NCBI RefSeq assembly: GCF_051401765.1
Contig: NC_135071.1
Location: forward strand, 11,882,961-11,946,960
Direction: 5' to 3'
Length of the DNA: 64,000 bases
Origin: Calliopsis andreniformis
Lineage: Eukaryota; Arthropoda; Insecta; Hymenoptera; Andrenidae
Part shown: positions 1-11,718 of the stretch, piece by piece
How the letters are laid out: each line of letters opens with the position of its first letter
Numbering within the stretch: the stretch's first letter is position 1
The notes under the pieces: model-generated
The model's database searches: none
What the model saw: only the letters and a program-made list of their open reading frames with translations
What the model was told of the DNA's origin: nothing
Program-made: the position numbers and the translations under genes

Positions 1-423
1 GGTGTTACTTAAAGTAGACCCGGGTGAACGTTGACTAGGAGCAATTATTTAGGAGGGTGATGTCAAGTGATATTTCGTGATTAATGTGGTTCGTGTGTTA
101 GGAATATGGGACGATTGGCTGAGGAAGTAATGAATGAATCGGTGAAGTGCAGACGTATTTCGGGGATTATGTTTTATGGAAAGATGGAAGGCTTCTGGAT
201 TGGCATTTCGGAGTTTCATTATTAGAAACCTGTTTTACATTGAGTTGGGTATACGATTGTTTTTATTGATCGTGTATGGTTGAGGCGTCAAGTGGGGAAC
301 AAGCATGTGTCTGTCTATTAATTTCGGGTTTTTATATCATTCATTCATTTCTGCAGTCCAGAGTCTCTTCCATCACGTTTTAGTAGGGATATTATCTGCA
401 GCCAACTGAAACGATTCTAGCCA

Positions 424-477
424 CACTGACACTCTGTGTCCTTCTCTTTCTCAAGAAAGAGATAGAGAGTATTAGTG
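424..477. repeat. 54-nt perfect-loop hairpin, copy 1
   Basis: The outer arms 424-435 (CACTGACACTCT) and 466-477 (AGAGTATTAGTG) pair at 11 of 12 positions, counting one G-T wobble. The inner arms 443-450 (TCTCTTTC) and 455-462 (GAAAGAGA) pair perfectly around a TCAA loop. A related, more degenerate hairpin lies at 2207-2278 in the same orientation, and both are followed by CCAGATT. This could be a very short inverted-repeat element or chance secondary structure. Confidence 0.45.
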
Positions 478-1883
478 CAACCAGATTCGCCTCATTCTGG
501 GTGTACCTTTGACTGAAATTCCTGAAATGGAATTTATATTTCGCTTTTAACTTCAAATAACTCGGGAATGATTTATAGAAAATATATGGTTCTACAAATG
601 TAGTATCATCTTTGTTACTATGTCTTGTAATGTTTGCCAGGACTATCTTGTATAGTCTCTACAGGGTGTAAGAAATATTTTAAAAAGCGATAGGAGAGCT
701 CAAATGAAATGAGTAACATACAGGTGTGCTAAGCTAGTAATCAAAGAATTCTGTAATTTTACAGATGCACTGAAGAACTAAAATGGGGCAAAAAATCTGA
801 ATACATTTTGCTGTATGTCTTATGATTTAGGCTACGATTACACTAAATGTGTTTTCTGACGAATGACGTTCTGAACTCGTCTCACTTATACGATAATTAA
901 TTCGAGCATATTTGTTAGAACATCAGCTCGTAAAAACACACATCCACCGTAATCGCGGCCTTAACTTTTATAAAGCTTTAAAAGACTGAGATGAACGTAG
1001 CAAGTAAATCTCGGAGAAGAAGTGGTAGAAAAAAGAAGATAAAATTACTCAGAAAGTAAAAGAACTTGTAGATATATATTAAAAAGTTTTTATCCACTCG
1101 TGAAACCTGGTCCTATGTTCAACGCATTGACTACTGTAATAAACATAAGTAGGTACTAATAAATTTTAAACACTCTGTAGATCATCTTACACTGAAACTA
1201 ATAGTCAAGATTAACTTCATAAATCACCTTCGCCGATAATTTTCGACGTAAATTTGTCCTTATTCATAATACGCTTCAAAACTTCGATCGTTTGCACTAG
1301 CGTGTCCCAGGAACGACCCCAGCAGCGAGCGTCATACTGTCTTTAGAGCCTCAGAAATCACTCACAGTCTAACGATGTTATAAGATTGGGGAGAGAAACG
1401 TGGAAAGTCGAAACTGAATTTCTCTTTAAACTCGCTCCTTAAATTTTCAACTGGGCAACGTGATCACTCGCCTTTTAAAACGAGTCGCTCTGCACCAAAG
1501 CGTATCTCGGTAACAGATTTAGGTAGTAGGTTTGCTCTGTGATCAGTTTTTTCAGTCAATTACTGTCACATAATCACACCAATCATATTACAATAATTGA
1601 TGAATGAATCAGTGTTAATATAATAATCATAAACAATTTTTGTAATCTGTAATCATTCATTGAATGATGAACTTATATTTTACTAGAAACAATAATGTAT
1701 AGATATAGAGTTTTCGACAACAAGTGTCTGAAATTTTAAGAAATAATTCCCTGGGGCAAAATAAATCAAAGATGAAGAATGATGAAATTTTGTTTGAGTC
1801 TTAGTACCCGAGGAATTAATTGTTATATTGAAGTGCGTCTATGAGTTTCATTGTACTGGCATCACTGTGTCTGGCTTGCCTGA

Positions 1884-2117
1884 TACACTACTGTGTATAA
1901 GTATTTGGACATTATCACGTTATTAGAAATTCATGAAATACTTACACTTTCTTGTTCATAATAACTGCTATCAGATATTACTCTCGTCAGCATTTATAAA
2001 CCTTATATAAGTAATATAATAACCGTATAGTCAAAAATATATCACAAAATTTTACTTGGTGTATTTTATACATTGAAATAATGTGAAGGTGCCCAAATAC
2101 TTATACACGGTAGTGTA
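1884..2117. mobile_element. Mariner/Tc1-like MITE with TA target duplication
   Basis: The left end, CACTACTGTGTATAAGTATT from 1886, is matched in inverted orientation by the right end finishing at 2115. About 28 bp align with two or three mismatches (shared core TGTATAAGTATTTGG). Each end is bordered by TA (1884-1885 and 2116-2117), the target-site duplication typical of the Tc1/mariner superfamily. The interior of about 180 bp is AT-rich with no open frame, so this is a non-autonomous remnant. Superfamily assignment rests only on the TA borders and element size. Confidence 0.7.
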
Positions 2118-2206
2118 CATGCCTACAGTAGAATAAGTCCTCAAAGAAGATACATGCCTCGCATATTTTCTTGCCAAAAGTACAACCAACTCAAACAATT
2201 CTCTAG

Positions 2207-2278
2207 CACCGACGCTTTCTATCTCTCTCACTCTTATTCAATAACACCCGTATAAGGAAGAAATAAAGAGTGTCGGTG
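2207..2278. repeat. Hairpin, diverged copy 2 of the 424-477 structure
   Basis: CACCGAC at 2207-2213 pairs with GTCGGTG at 2272-2278, and pairing continues with wobbles inward through GCTTTCT against AAATAAAGAGT. The left arm is preceded by CTAG and the right arm is followed by GTGGCCAGATTGG, close to the flank of the hairpin at 424-477. The similarity suggests two diverged copies of one short element, but the alignment is brief. Confidence 0.35.
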
Positions 2279-2534
2279 TGGCCAGATTGGTCTGAGCAGT
2301 TGATCATAGTCAAGTATTCAAAAAAGTACATAACTCACAGAAACAACGTTTATTTATACATTTATCAATCTTATTAAGCAATAACCGAGAAAGAATAATA
2401 TGTACAAGGAATTACTGTACCATTTACTTTGACTGATCTAGTAGATGTGTTAACCTGTATCACCTCGAATACTTCAGCGAGGTTAACGCCTATAATCGGA
2501 GTTAAATATTTCTACGACGTGATATCTGTTCCAG

Positions 2535-2719
2535 TCCGGCCGCTGAAGATGGATTTGAACGGGGTGGTAGGCCACGTCTTACAAGGGACGAACATCTTGC
2601 TCCAGTGCACCGTGCAAGCGGCGAGGCCCGCTGCGAATGTCACCTGGCAAAATGGCACAGAGTACTTGGACAAGAACACTGACAGGATCGAGATGTTCGG
2701 GACGAATGTGCACGAGAAC
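2535..2719 (+). CDS. Ig-superfamily receptor, exon a: first half of Ig domain 1 (of this window)
   Basis: The exon opens in phase 1 (the codon nTC is completed from an upstream exon) after the acceptor at 2533-2534. It closes in phase 0 at the donor AAC|gtgagt. It encodes about 61 residues beginning RPLKMDL. The B-strand cysteine is in NILLQCTV, the C-strand tryptophan in ANVTWQNG, and the F-strand cysteine is supplied by the next exon. Two glycosylation sequons (NVT, NGT) are visible. The PxANVTW pattern resembles the second (C2-set, CD80-like) Ig domain of nephrin, Neph/Kirre and sidestep proteins. Because the exon starts mid-codon and has no signal peptide, the gene is 5'-truncated by the window. 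Exact orthology is not resolved. Confidence 0.93.
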
Positions 2720-3924
2720 GTGAGTACCGACTTGGAAATAGTGTACGTGTCGGTTTTGCAAAATTAACGCGCGGCAAGACCCACGCCCTCGACGTTTTAT
2801 TTCCTTCGTTAACGACGCGACCGTGTCTCCTTACGTATTCAATGGAATGGAATCCTGAGAAAGGCAGCACGTTCGACCCTGGGAATGCCTGCCTCTCGGT
2901 GGCGGTTTCCAGTAAATTGAAAAATCGGATGATATAGAATACGGGATTATATCGTGTAATGGTTGGATTATTCCGAGCTTTATTGGAACATATTTACTTG
3001 CGCGATTAACGTGATTACGAATCTTAACTGGATCCTACTCTGCATTTGTGTGTTAATCCACAAATAATTAGTTCTGAGTAATCGTGCGTTTTACATTCTT
3101 CCTCGAACAATATACCTTATAACAATCTTTTTGGCAGACTTTGTAACATTATTTATTGAAATAGCTGTTCAAGCATAAGGCTAGTAGTTTACAAATAATA
3201 CATAATGTGATTTCGAGGAACACATCAAAAGTTGGTAAAAGTTATTACTGTAAAATAGCGTATCATTCAATCGCGTAGATTTCGCATTGGAGTATTAACA
3301 CACAAATAATTAGCTTTAATTTAACTAAAATAACCTATTCTGACAATTTTCTTAGCATAGTTGCTAATGTTATACATTAAAATAATTCTTTAGGTATTAG
3401 GATAGTAGGTTAGACGTAAAATAGTTTATTTAAAATACAAGAGTTAATTAATTGCCTAATTATTATTAGATGAAATCTGAAAAGAGTAGTATACATGCGT
3501 ATATTATTAATATTTATTTATTTGAACTTGCTAGTAATCAAAGAATAATATTAAAGAATTACAGATTCTAGTTACACATAAAATTACACATAGAATATAA
3601 ATGGAAAATAACAATGGTTTGATAGGAGAATTCGTAATAATAATTTTAGATTTAAAAATTTTAGAAACTTTATTTAATAATTTATTTTGTATTATTTTTT
3701 ATAATACTATATTAATATTTATAATATTATATTAATCAAATAATCAGTTTATTTGAGAGTCAACTTACTCATGCAGAACAGTGTCCAATTATTGTCAACG
3801 GGAAAAGAGAATGAAAATGTTATTTATCCAGATGAATGTAATTATAATGTAAATTACAATGGCGAACGAGAGAAAACTTATAATTGACATTTATACATGT
3901 ATTTACTCGTGTTATATTTTGAAG

Positions 3925-4125
3925 TATTTGAAAATTTTTAAACTTGAAGGTTTGAAAATTTTTAAATTTGAAAGTTTGAAAATTTTTAAATTGTAAAATT
4001 CTTAAATTTTTAAATGTTTAAATTTTTAAATTGTAAAATTCTTAAATTTTTACATTTTTAAGTTGTACAATTTTTCAATTTTTAAATTGTAGATCGTCAA
4101 AAATTGTAAATTTGAATGAACGAAA
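3925..4125. repeat. AT-rich degenerate tandem repeat
   Basis: The units TTTGAAAATTTTTAAA and AATTGTAAAATTCTTAAA recur several times with small changes. This is a low-complexity intronic microsatellite-like tract. Similar GAAATTC/AAATTTT-rich tracts occur at 17640-17740, 53540-53650 and 54660-54800. Confidence 0.75.
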
Positions 4126-6424
4126 ATTTTTGTGCTTGACAATCTGAGTGTTTTAATATTTGAACATTTCAAAATTTCTAAAATAACTATTTAATTATCA
4201 GCTTTAACAGAGTTTAATATAGGTACAATTAATTAAAATTCCATTTTCAATAAGGTCAATCGACGAAATTTACGTAGCTGCAGAACTAGTAAAAGATTCA
4301 TTCAATATAAACAAATTATCATATTTATCGAGAAAATAAACATTCGGTCCATTAAATCCAGCGAACGTTATTTCTGTGTTTGGCTTCTGAGGAATCGCAT
4401 CGCAAAGGCAGATGCATCGTCTTTTCCTAGTTTCCGAAGCGATGTCAACGCGTTTGAACGTCGAACACATATTTTAACAAACAAAGTGCAGCGCCCGTGC
4501 TATAAGCTGACTCGATGTCTCTTGCAGCGAGTTCGCGTGCAATAAACTACTTCGCTCACTGAATAAACAGCATTCGCAGTTGGTAATACTTGGAGCGAGA
4601 AAGCAATTATTCAAATTCGGCCGACGTTTTCGGTGTATTTCGCGTGGATTTCAGGCAAATTGCTTGCCGCGAATTAATTCGATCGACACGAAGCTCGGGG
4701 GCGTTTATGGAGTTTTCGTTATTCCATGAGAAAAAAAAAATTGATGTTCGTAACATTTTAGTCCTGTACCAACCATCAAAATTGCGTTATCGACTCGGGA
4801 CACTCGTCAAGCTGAGACAAAGTTTTTCGAGAATCATTAGCAATTCAATAAGGCAGGATCCAGACAATATATCGGAAGGGAGAAATATCTTCCCTTTGGT
4901 TTAACAAGGCGCATAACATTGGAGTAATGATGGACTTACTGTCTACGACTCTTCAGATCTGAATATTATATTTTTGAAGGTGACTACTTAAATAATAAAT
5001 TTATTTATTTGATAGAATAATTGTATGACAATTTATATGATCGAGCAAATTATTTTTCTCTGATTTTTTATATTATTCCCATTATTTATTCACAATCATT
5101 GCTTTAGATATATTCCAAGTTCAAGCTATAAATTAAATTCAATTACAGTAAGAAATTGTTTCAATAATGTTAATATCGTTTTGTCCCAAAAGATTACTTT
5201 ACCTAAATGATCGTAAAAGAATTGTATTTTATTTTCTACTCCAAGGAATTCTTGCTCTAAGAGCTCGATCATAGTGCAAGAAATTTCAAACATTTAGTTT
5301 TCTTGAAGACGAAGTTTCACACAAAAAGACGCAACTCTGCAGCCCCTAGAAAATTATAAGAACATTTGCTGAATATTTCATCATTCAAACAGATGTCATC
5401 TCGAAGTTACGTGTCGTACCGCAAGTATCAAATTTCTGAGAATCGACTCTCGATTATTCATACCTCTTTGGAGGATAGAATCAGATCCTTTTAGTCGCGT
5501 ATGAAAAAGTAATTTCACAGACGAAGATGTTTTCCCGGCTTGTCGCATCGGAAAATCATTATACTTCATTTCACTCGGCGACGCTGTAATAACGCATACG
5601 TGTACACCATAGATCTGTATCCCTCGTCGCCATCATAAATCCATTATGGCAATATCTGAAGCTACAATGTCGTTGCGACCTTAAATGGCTGAATAAGAAA
5701 TCATCTGCCCATTATTTCAGGAACGACTATTTAATTGTCGTTCTCATGGTATGGCATCTCAATTTCTTTTTGTTACTTTTCGATGACACCACATTTTATC
5801 TGCAGAGATACTGTCCAAGGGAGATAGAAAATTGTATCATTAAAAAGCTTGTATTTTCTAAGTTAAGTGATCCATACGTACTCTGTAATTATCGGAAAAT
5901 GATTAGAAAAGTTTTTCTACATAGAATCATCATACAGTGCATGCTATATTATCTTTGAATTCATAACTTAGACAAATTCACTAAATAATTCCTTGTTAAT
6001 AAATTCGTAACACCTTTTATGTTTGTACAGTTGCTTCGGCTGTCTTTAAAGTAAAGCTTTCTACGTAAAGGTATTAATAATTATCATAAAGTTTAATTTC
6101 CAACTGCACTATTTTCAGTGTATATCTAAAGAATATCTTAATTAAAAAATTTCAGAACTAATTTGATCTCCAAGAATGTTCTCCAAAACATCTTCGCAAT
6201 CCTTGTATTCGTATATGAACTTATCGTTAAATCCATCGATTAGTGTGTACTTATACCGGTGAAGCTAGTAAAGTGACAAACTTTCGACAAGAGTATTATT
6301 TCAAGGAAATAGTGTTTACTAATTAGTGGCACATAATTTCATAATACATTTTACATTTTAGGATTTTACATTCTAAATCACCGTAATTTTACTATTATCG
6401 AATTCTAAATGTTTCATTTTTTAT

Positions 6425-6640
6425 TCGCAGAAACGGATTCTCATCGTCCTGGAATTTAACGAGTCGTTAATCGCTTCCGCCAGAGTAGTAGTCGCATTAT
6501 CATAATTATAAGTTTGTACTTCTAACGCCTGCCGCTCCGCTGTGGTATCATAATTAGCATTGTTTATCGGCTGCCTGATTATAGCACCCGTGACGTAACG
6601 ACCAAATCGTACGCCAGTGTTCGTGGCTACAGACGAAATT
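6425..6640. promoter_or_regulatory. Putative intronic enhancer island
   Basis: The base composition is richer than in the surrounding intron. Within about 200 bp there are several homeodomain-type TAAT/ATTA cores (TCATAATTATAA, TCATAATTAGC, GAATAATTATAC just downstream), a GTGACGTAAC site resembling a CRE/bZIP element, and CATTGTTTATC, which combines SOX-like ATTGT and Forkhead-like TGTTTA. There is no open frame across it. The clustering suggests a cis-regulatory module, but I cannot test conservation. Confidence 0.35.
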
Positions 6641-8809
6641 TACACAGAACCGAATAATTATACGCCATGAATGCTCAGCAATCTACCGCAATGAATACGA
6701 TATTAAGGGGATACTCTAGACTAGATAGACATTTTAAACTCGACATTCGACAAGTAGAAAAGAAGTTGTTAAAGGGATAGACAAATCAGTATTTATATAC
6801 ATACGTATTTATTTATGTTGAAGCCAATTATAAGGGAAATTTCAAGTAGTGATAGTACTCTTGATAATATCAAGATATCTTCAATATTATGCTACACAAG
6901 GCTTCTGTGTTAGTTAAGTCTAAAAATCTTTAGTGAGACAGTGGCGCAGATTGAACTCCTAGTCATGCAAATTAAGTGATTCATGTCTTTGTTGATCTAT
7001 GCGAGTACAGTTATTGTCTAATGTGAAGTAAATAACGTAGCTGTTAGATAACGCTGAGAAGCATACGTTTGTCAAGACTGAATATTTTGGTTAATGAACT
7101 GTCATTATCTACTAATGAAATTTGTGTTTTGTGAAAGATGCATGTAGTCAAATATTCTGGGACACTATTTTATTGAGAAATACAGGAACTAAAATAACTA
7201 GATTAGCTTCACAAAATTTCTAGCTCATCACTGGAATATATCTGAAAACCAATCAGATTCACAGATTTTATAATACCTTCTATTTAATATTCATCATTAA
7301 TTCCCAGCAAATATATTTAAATGTATCTCATGTAAATGTATATCCCAACTTACTTACTGTCAAAATGTTAGAGAAATTTCGAGTGCTCATAACTCAGCGA
7401 CAAAATCGAACAGCAGATATACAGACAATTTAACATGGAACGAATTCGTGGCTTCATAAAAAATCGCGGCTGTTTCGGAAAAGAACGTATCGATGCATTC
7501 GCTGGACAACGATTTTTTCGCGGACCAGGTCTGCGAAAGTCGACGAGAGGCGAGGAGGGAGAACGCGTAAACTCGATGGCACGCGTTTCATATTTCTTCA
7601 GCGTCCAGTTTCATATCCCGTCGGCAACGAAGAAACGAAAACTGTGTTTGCTTTCCGGCGAACGCGAAAACGCCAGCAAAAAAGGGAGCGTGGCGAGAAA
7701 AAAAAGTTGGAGCAGGCCACGCAATCGCTGGGAACACAGTGTTTGCGAAGCCATCACTTTAATTATTTCGCGTTTTTTCTCGCCGCGTTTCGGTTCCCCC
7801 GCAATCCAGTTTCGACGCGAAAAAATTTCTTTCTTCGTTACGGTAGCGCCGCATCGCCCAAAGATTTCGTTTGACGCGATGTATAACGAGGTAATCAAGC
7901 CTTGTGCAATCACTAGCGCGATCCTTTGAACAATGCTGGATAAAGAAATCTGGTAATGATAGAAAATCCATAAAAGTGCCGCAATATGGAAACAGGGGTG
8001 GCCGCTGGTTCAGATATTGGGATAATTATCTGATGCAGACTTCGTTTCCAGTGTTCAGAATCAAATGTGTGGTTTCTAATTCTAGGAAATTGGTGAACGT
8101 GCTGTTTTCTCGGAAAATATTGATAAAATTTTCACGGAGATGAAGTTATTTAAATCATGACATGGTTTCGTAGAAACTTTTTTCCTCTTTTTGTTAGTAG
8201 AATACATTAGAGATGAAGTCAAATTTTTTACTTTGAATTTTAAATTTGAAGAGATAATCCAAAAATCCCCTTACTGAGAATAGTTAGATTTTTCCCTTAT
8301 CGAAAAGCAAAGAAGTGAAGGGAATATTTAAAATTTTAGAAAAGTGATTCTATAAAACTGAATAATTTTCATTTCTATTTCCTCATTCTCAGTAAATAGT
8401 TAAAATTCCTATCGAATTAATTTATCTAAGTTTATTGATTTTATTGTTTGTCAACGAACTGTACTATGGAATTTTACGTGCGCGTATATTGACATATTAC
8501 CTCTATTTTATTCGTCGAAAAACGGAAAAATGCTTTTGGAAACGCTCGTCACCCGGACCTATACCACTGAAATAATAGAATATTCAAAATGGTAGGACAG
8601 TCATACAAGAAAGATTACCATAAAATGCTAATAAAGGTCTAGCATTCCCGGAAATATGGAAGAGTGCTCGATTCCAATCGATTCTCTTTCATTTTGCTGA
8701 AAAGCAGGGCGTGCCGCGTTTTCGACAGCGGGAGACCCTGCAAGCCAATGAACGTCCCATGGCAATTGTCGCATCAATTTAACATTCGTATGATGGTTTT
8801 TGTTCGCAG

Positions 8810-8960
8810 AATGACGGCACGTCGAAAACTGTAAGTTATCTGTCTTTCACCGCCACGGAGTACGACAATGGAAGAACGCTGAAGTGTTACGCCGAGAACT
8901 CGGTCACACGTTCCGAGAATCTGGAACCGATGAAAGAGTCGGTGACGATCGAAGTTTTAT
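8810..8960 (+). CDS. Ig-superfamily receptor, exon b: second half of Ig domain 1
   Basis: The exon begins in phase 0 after ttgttcgcag and ends in phase 1 at GTTTTAT|gtaagt. It encodes 50 full codons starting NDGTSKTVSYLSF. The F strand LKCYAENSV carries the second disulfide cysteine of Ig domain 1. The last residues (VTIEVL plus a tyrosine split over the junction) form the G strand and linker. TLKCYAENSVT followed by a hydrophobic G strand and Tyr-Pro-Pro matches the linker style of nephrin/Neph-like Ig chains. The exon is under 60 codons and easy to overlook, but phase, splice sites and domain logic all agree. Confidence 0.93.
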
Positions 8961-11171
8961 GTAAGTGTGACATCATTTTCACCCTTCTACGTCGTTTGTT
9001 TTCTGTAGCAGTCACTTTTTTACGTAAACTCGAGAATTAATCTTCTTGTGTATTTTGTAGCATTTTCTGCCCTTTTCCTCGTTTCGAGAATTTAATTACT
9101 GTACTATTTACAATTAAATGACACGTGTATTGATCATCTGCTTTTGGCAAATTTGTACTATTTTTAACACGACGCTGCTTCTTCGTTCAAGTTTTGTGAA
9201 TAATATAAAGATTTCCATATGAGAGGTATTAAATCAGAATAATCGTGATGTTTAAATAGTGGGGATGTATTGACAGTTTTTAGTGGAATGTTATATTGTA
9301 ACTCAGGTACCATTTTATCTCTGGTGGTATTAAATGGCGTTTGAACGAGAATCGATCGAAAATCGAGAACGAAAATCGAGAATGATTAAAGGGTACTAAC
9401 AACCATTAAAGAGGTGCAGTTTTGGGTCACTCATAGATGGCCATTAACGGTGGTATAACGTGATAAACGAGTAGTGGATCATCGTTAAAAAATTGTATAC
9501 ACTCCCACGTAGGATGAAATTATGTAGTAAACTCAATTTTATCTTTTCTTCTTTTAAATTCTATTTTTTTAACAGATTTGAGACTCAGTCATCCCTATCA
9601 TTATTATTCGTAATCCCAATCTCTCATATCGATGTTAACATAGTATGTAATTATGTAAACAAGGTTCTCATTAGTGTACGCGTAGAGTGGCAGCAAAAGT
9701 GTTAATCTGGTATTAGCTATAATCAATATCATTATCAACAATTTTCTCTAAAATTACGTCCAAAATTTTTGCGTTAATCTTACAGCTTAACGACAGCAGC
9801 CATCATTGCATATGCATGCATAAATAAAAAATTAGAAAAATTATTTTCATTAAGTTTGAAGAATTGACATAAAGAAACTATTTGCCAAATGATAAAGGAT
9901 GAGATAATAGAAATTTTCTTGCGAATTTGATGTCTCATGATTAAAACTAATTTTTCTAATAATTTCGTATTACAAAAGTGTTTATAAAAAAAAAACTAAT
10001 AATTAGTGATTAGGGTTGTTACTCGACTTAGAAAACGAAGGATCCTGTATAAGAATACCTCGCATTATTCGCCACTGTTTTCGATTTTCACGTGTCTCTG
10101 CACGCTGAAGTGTCGACAGAAGAAAGTGTCCTCGTCGCAAAATATTCTGCAGGTGCTTAATCTCGACCCTCTGAACGCAATTAAATTCTGGTAACGAGGT
10201 GCGAGCAAGATAACGACGCGTCCTCCCTTTTGTCTGAGATTTATGATATTTGCACGTCGCCATGGACGTATGTATATTTATATTCGTACAGCCGACACGA
10301 GTAGAATGGTTTTAACGACACTTGAATCGACAATTAACGCTTCTCTCTGTCCGAGATCGCTGTTGCTAACTGCTTTCTTATTCGGCTTCATAAACGCGCC
10401 GCGCGTCATGTATGTTTAGTACTTTCAATCCTAGTTGGCTTAAATCTGCATGGTAATAAATAGAGAAATGGTCGATGTTAGATTTACGAGCCCTGACTGT
10501 ATATCATTTAATCGGTTTTCATAAAACTAGATACGGAGGAAATGAGTTAAGGTATCGATTTATATCAGTGCATCAATAAAAGTTGACATCGATTAGCGAA
10601 TTAAAATATTTATTACTCCTGCAATGTTAATCATGAAACATGAAATCTGTAAAATTGATTGCTTCCGTAAACGCTAATATTAATTAGAAGATGACAGTTA
10701 AGAAGGAAGCGATAAATATATTTATGTCTTGTTTAAGTAGCTTGGAAAATATTTGAATAGACAAAAGTTGAAAACTCTGAAGTAAAAAACAGTGAAAATA
10801 TAAATAATATAGTACTTTTGAAAATGTAATTCTACTTACCAAAATAAGACAGAAATAGAGAATGATAAAATTAGTTTTGAGTCTTCGGTTCTAAACTATT
10901 AATTATACTGGTACATAAGTATGAACTGTGATAAAATTTAAATTGATTACTTATTTTGCATTATAAATCGACGTAATGTAAAATAAATGGCGAATTCAAC
11001 TTTTCTAGATTTTTTACCCAAACTGCTTTCATAATTATCGGTACAACTATCGAAATACGTCTGATTAAAGTATGCGCGAAATCTGTCTTGCGTAGGTGCT
11101 TATTCTACTGTGACCACTGCGTCTGAGCTAAGAGTCAACTAACAGTAAGATAAATCTTCGAATCACACACC

Positions 11172-11718
11172 AGACCAAAATTGGTGTTACAAATGAGGTC
11201 AGAGAGATAGTAAAAAATTTCGATGGAGGCTTCGTTTTTGAGAAAAGTAGATTTGAAAATCAATTTAGTACACGTGCACCTAACTTGCTTTTACTAAATG
11301 GTTATTAAGATGTGCAAACGAACACATTGATGTTATAAATGGTACTAACGAATTAAATATTTGAGTTTCAATCAAATTTAATTTATTACTTATTAATTCA
11401 GTTTACATATATTTTAAATTGGATACTGTTCGATATGTTGACCATTCTTCCGTATGCAAAGTTGTATTCTGTGAATTAAATTACGGCGAACTGCTTGCAG
11501 CACATTCTGCACGTATCCTGTGCACAAACAGTCACAGCAGCGATCTGTATTAAAATCGGTAACGTCAGATTTCAGTTGGGTACAGGTATATTAAATTGAT
11601 TTTCAAATTTACTTTTCTCAAAAACGAAGCCTCCATCGAAATTTTGTTATTCCTGATTTTCGTCTTACTTTTAGCTGTACTATCTCTGTGGCCTCATTTG
11701 TACCACTAATTTTGGTCT
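11172..11718. mobile_element. Foldback/MITE-type element with arms over 100 bp
   Basis: The left arm (11172 to about 11289) and the right arm (about 11572 to 11718) are inverted copies of each other. The best part, 11215-11267 against 11590-11643, is nearly perfect over about 53 bp (shared core GGAGGCTTCGTTTTTGAGAA). The outer parts share AGACCAAAATT, TACAAATGAGG and AGAGATAGTA. The right arm has about 30 extra bases between the inner and outer parts. The unpaired centre is about 280 bp. No transposase frame is present and I could not identify a target-site duplication, so the superfamily is unassigned. Confidence 0.8.

Larger units (their letters stand above)
1..2534 (+). other. Intron (upstream part), no coding exon seen
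   Basis: This stretch precedes the first recognisable exon. It ends in an acceptor (ctgttccag) at 2526-2534, and the exon that follows opens inside a codon, so this is intron and the gene starts further upstream. It is AT-rich. Three structures stand out: a hairpin at 424-477, a TA-flanked inverted-repeat element at 1884-2117, and a second hairpin at 2207-2278 that resembles the first. I see no supported coding exon. The signal peptide and first Ig domain expected for this kind of protein are not here. Confidence 0.75.
2720..8809 (+). other. Intron between the two halves of Ig domain 1
   Basis: This 6.1-kb phase-0 intron is AT-rich for most of its length. It contains a (TTTGAAAATTTTTAAA)-like block at 3925-4125, a compact GC-richer island at 6425-6640 with homeodomain-like and CRE-like sites, and a longer GC-richer stretch at 7435-7930. 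The 164-codon open frame in the last stretch has no homology I recognise and no splice logic with the gene. The intron ends with the acceptor ttttttgttcgcag. Confidence 0.85.

Noticed and set aside
1518..1540. let-7-like string (GGTAGTAGGTTTG)
   Set aside because: The seed and remaining positions do not match let-7, and no precursor hairpin is visible around it.
7435..7929. 164-codon plus-strand open frame
   Set aside because: It lies in a GC-richer intron island with open frames on both strands at once. There are no recognisable motifs, and no splice phase links it to the gene.
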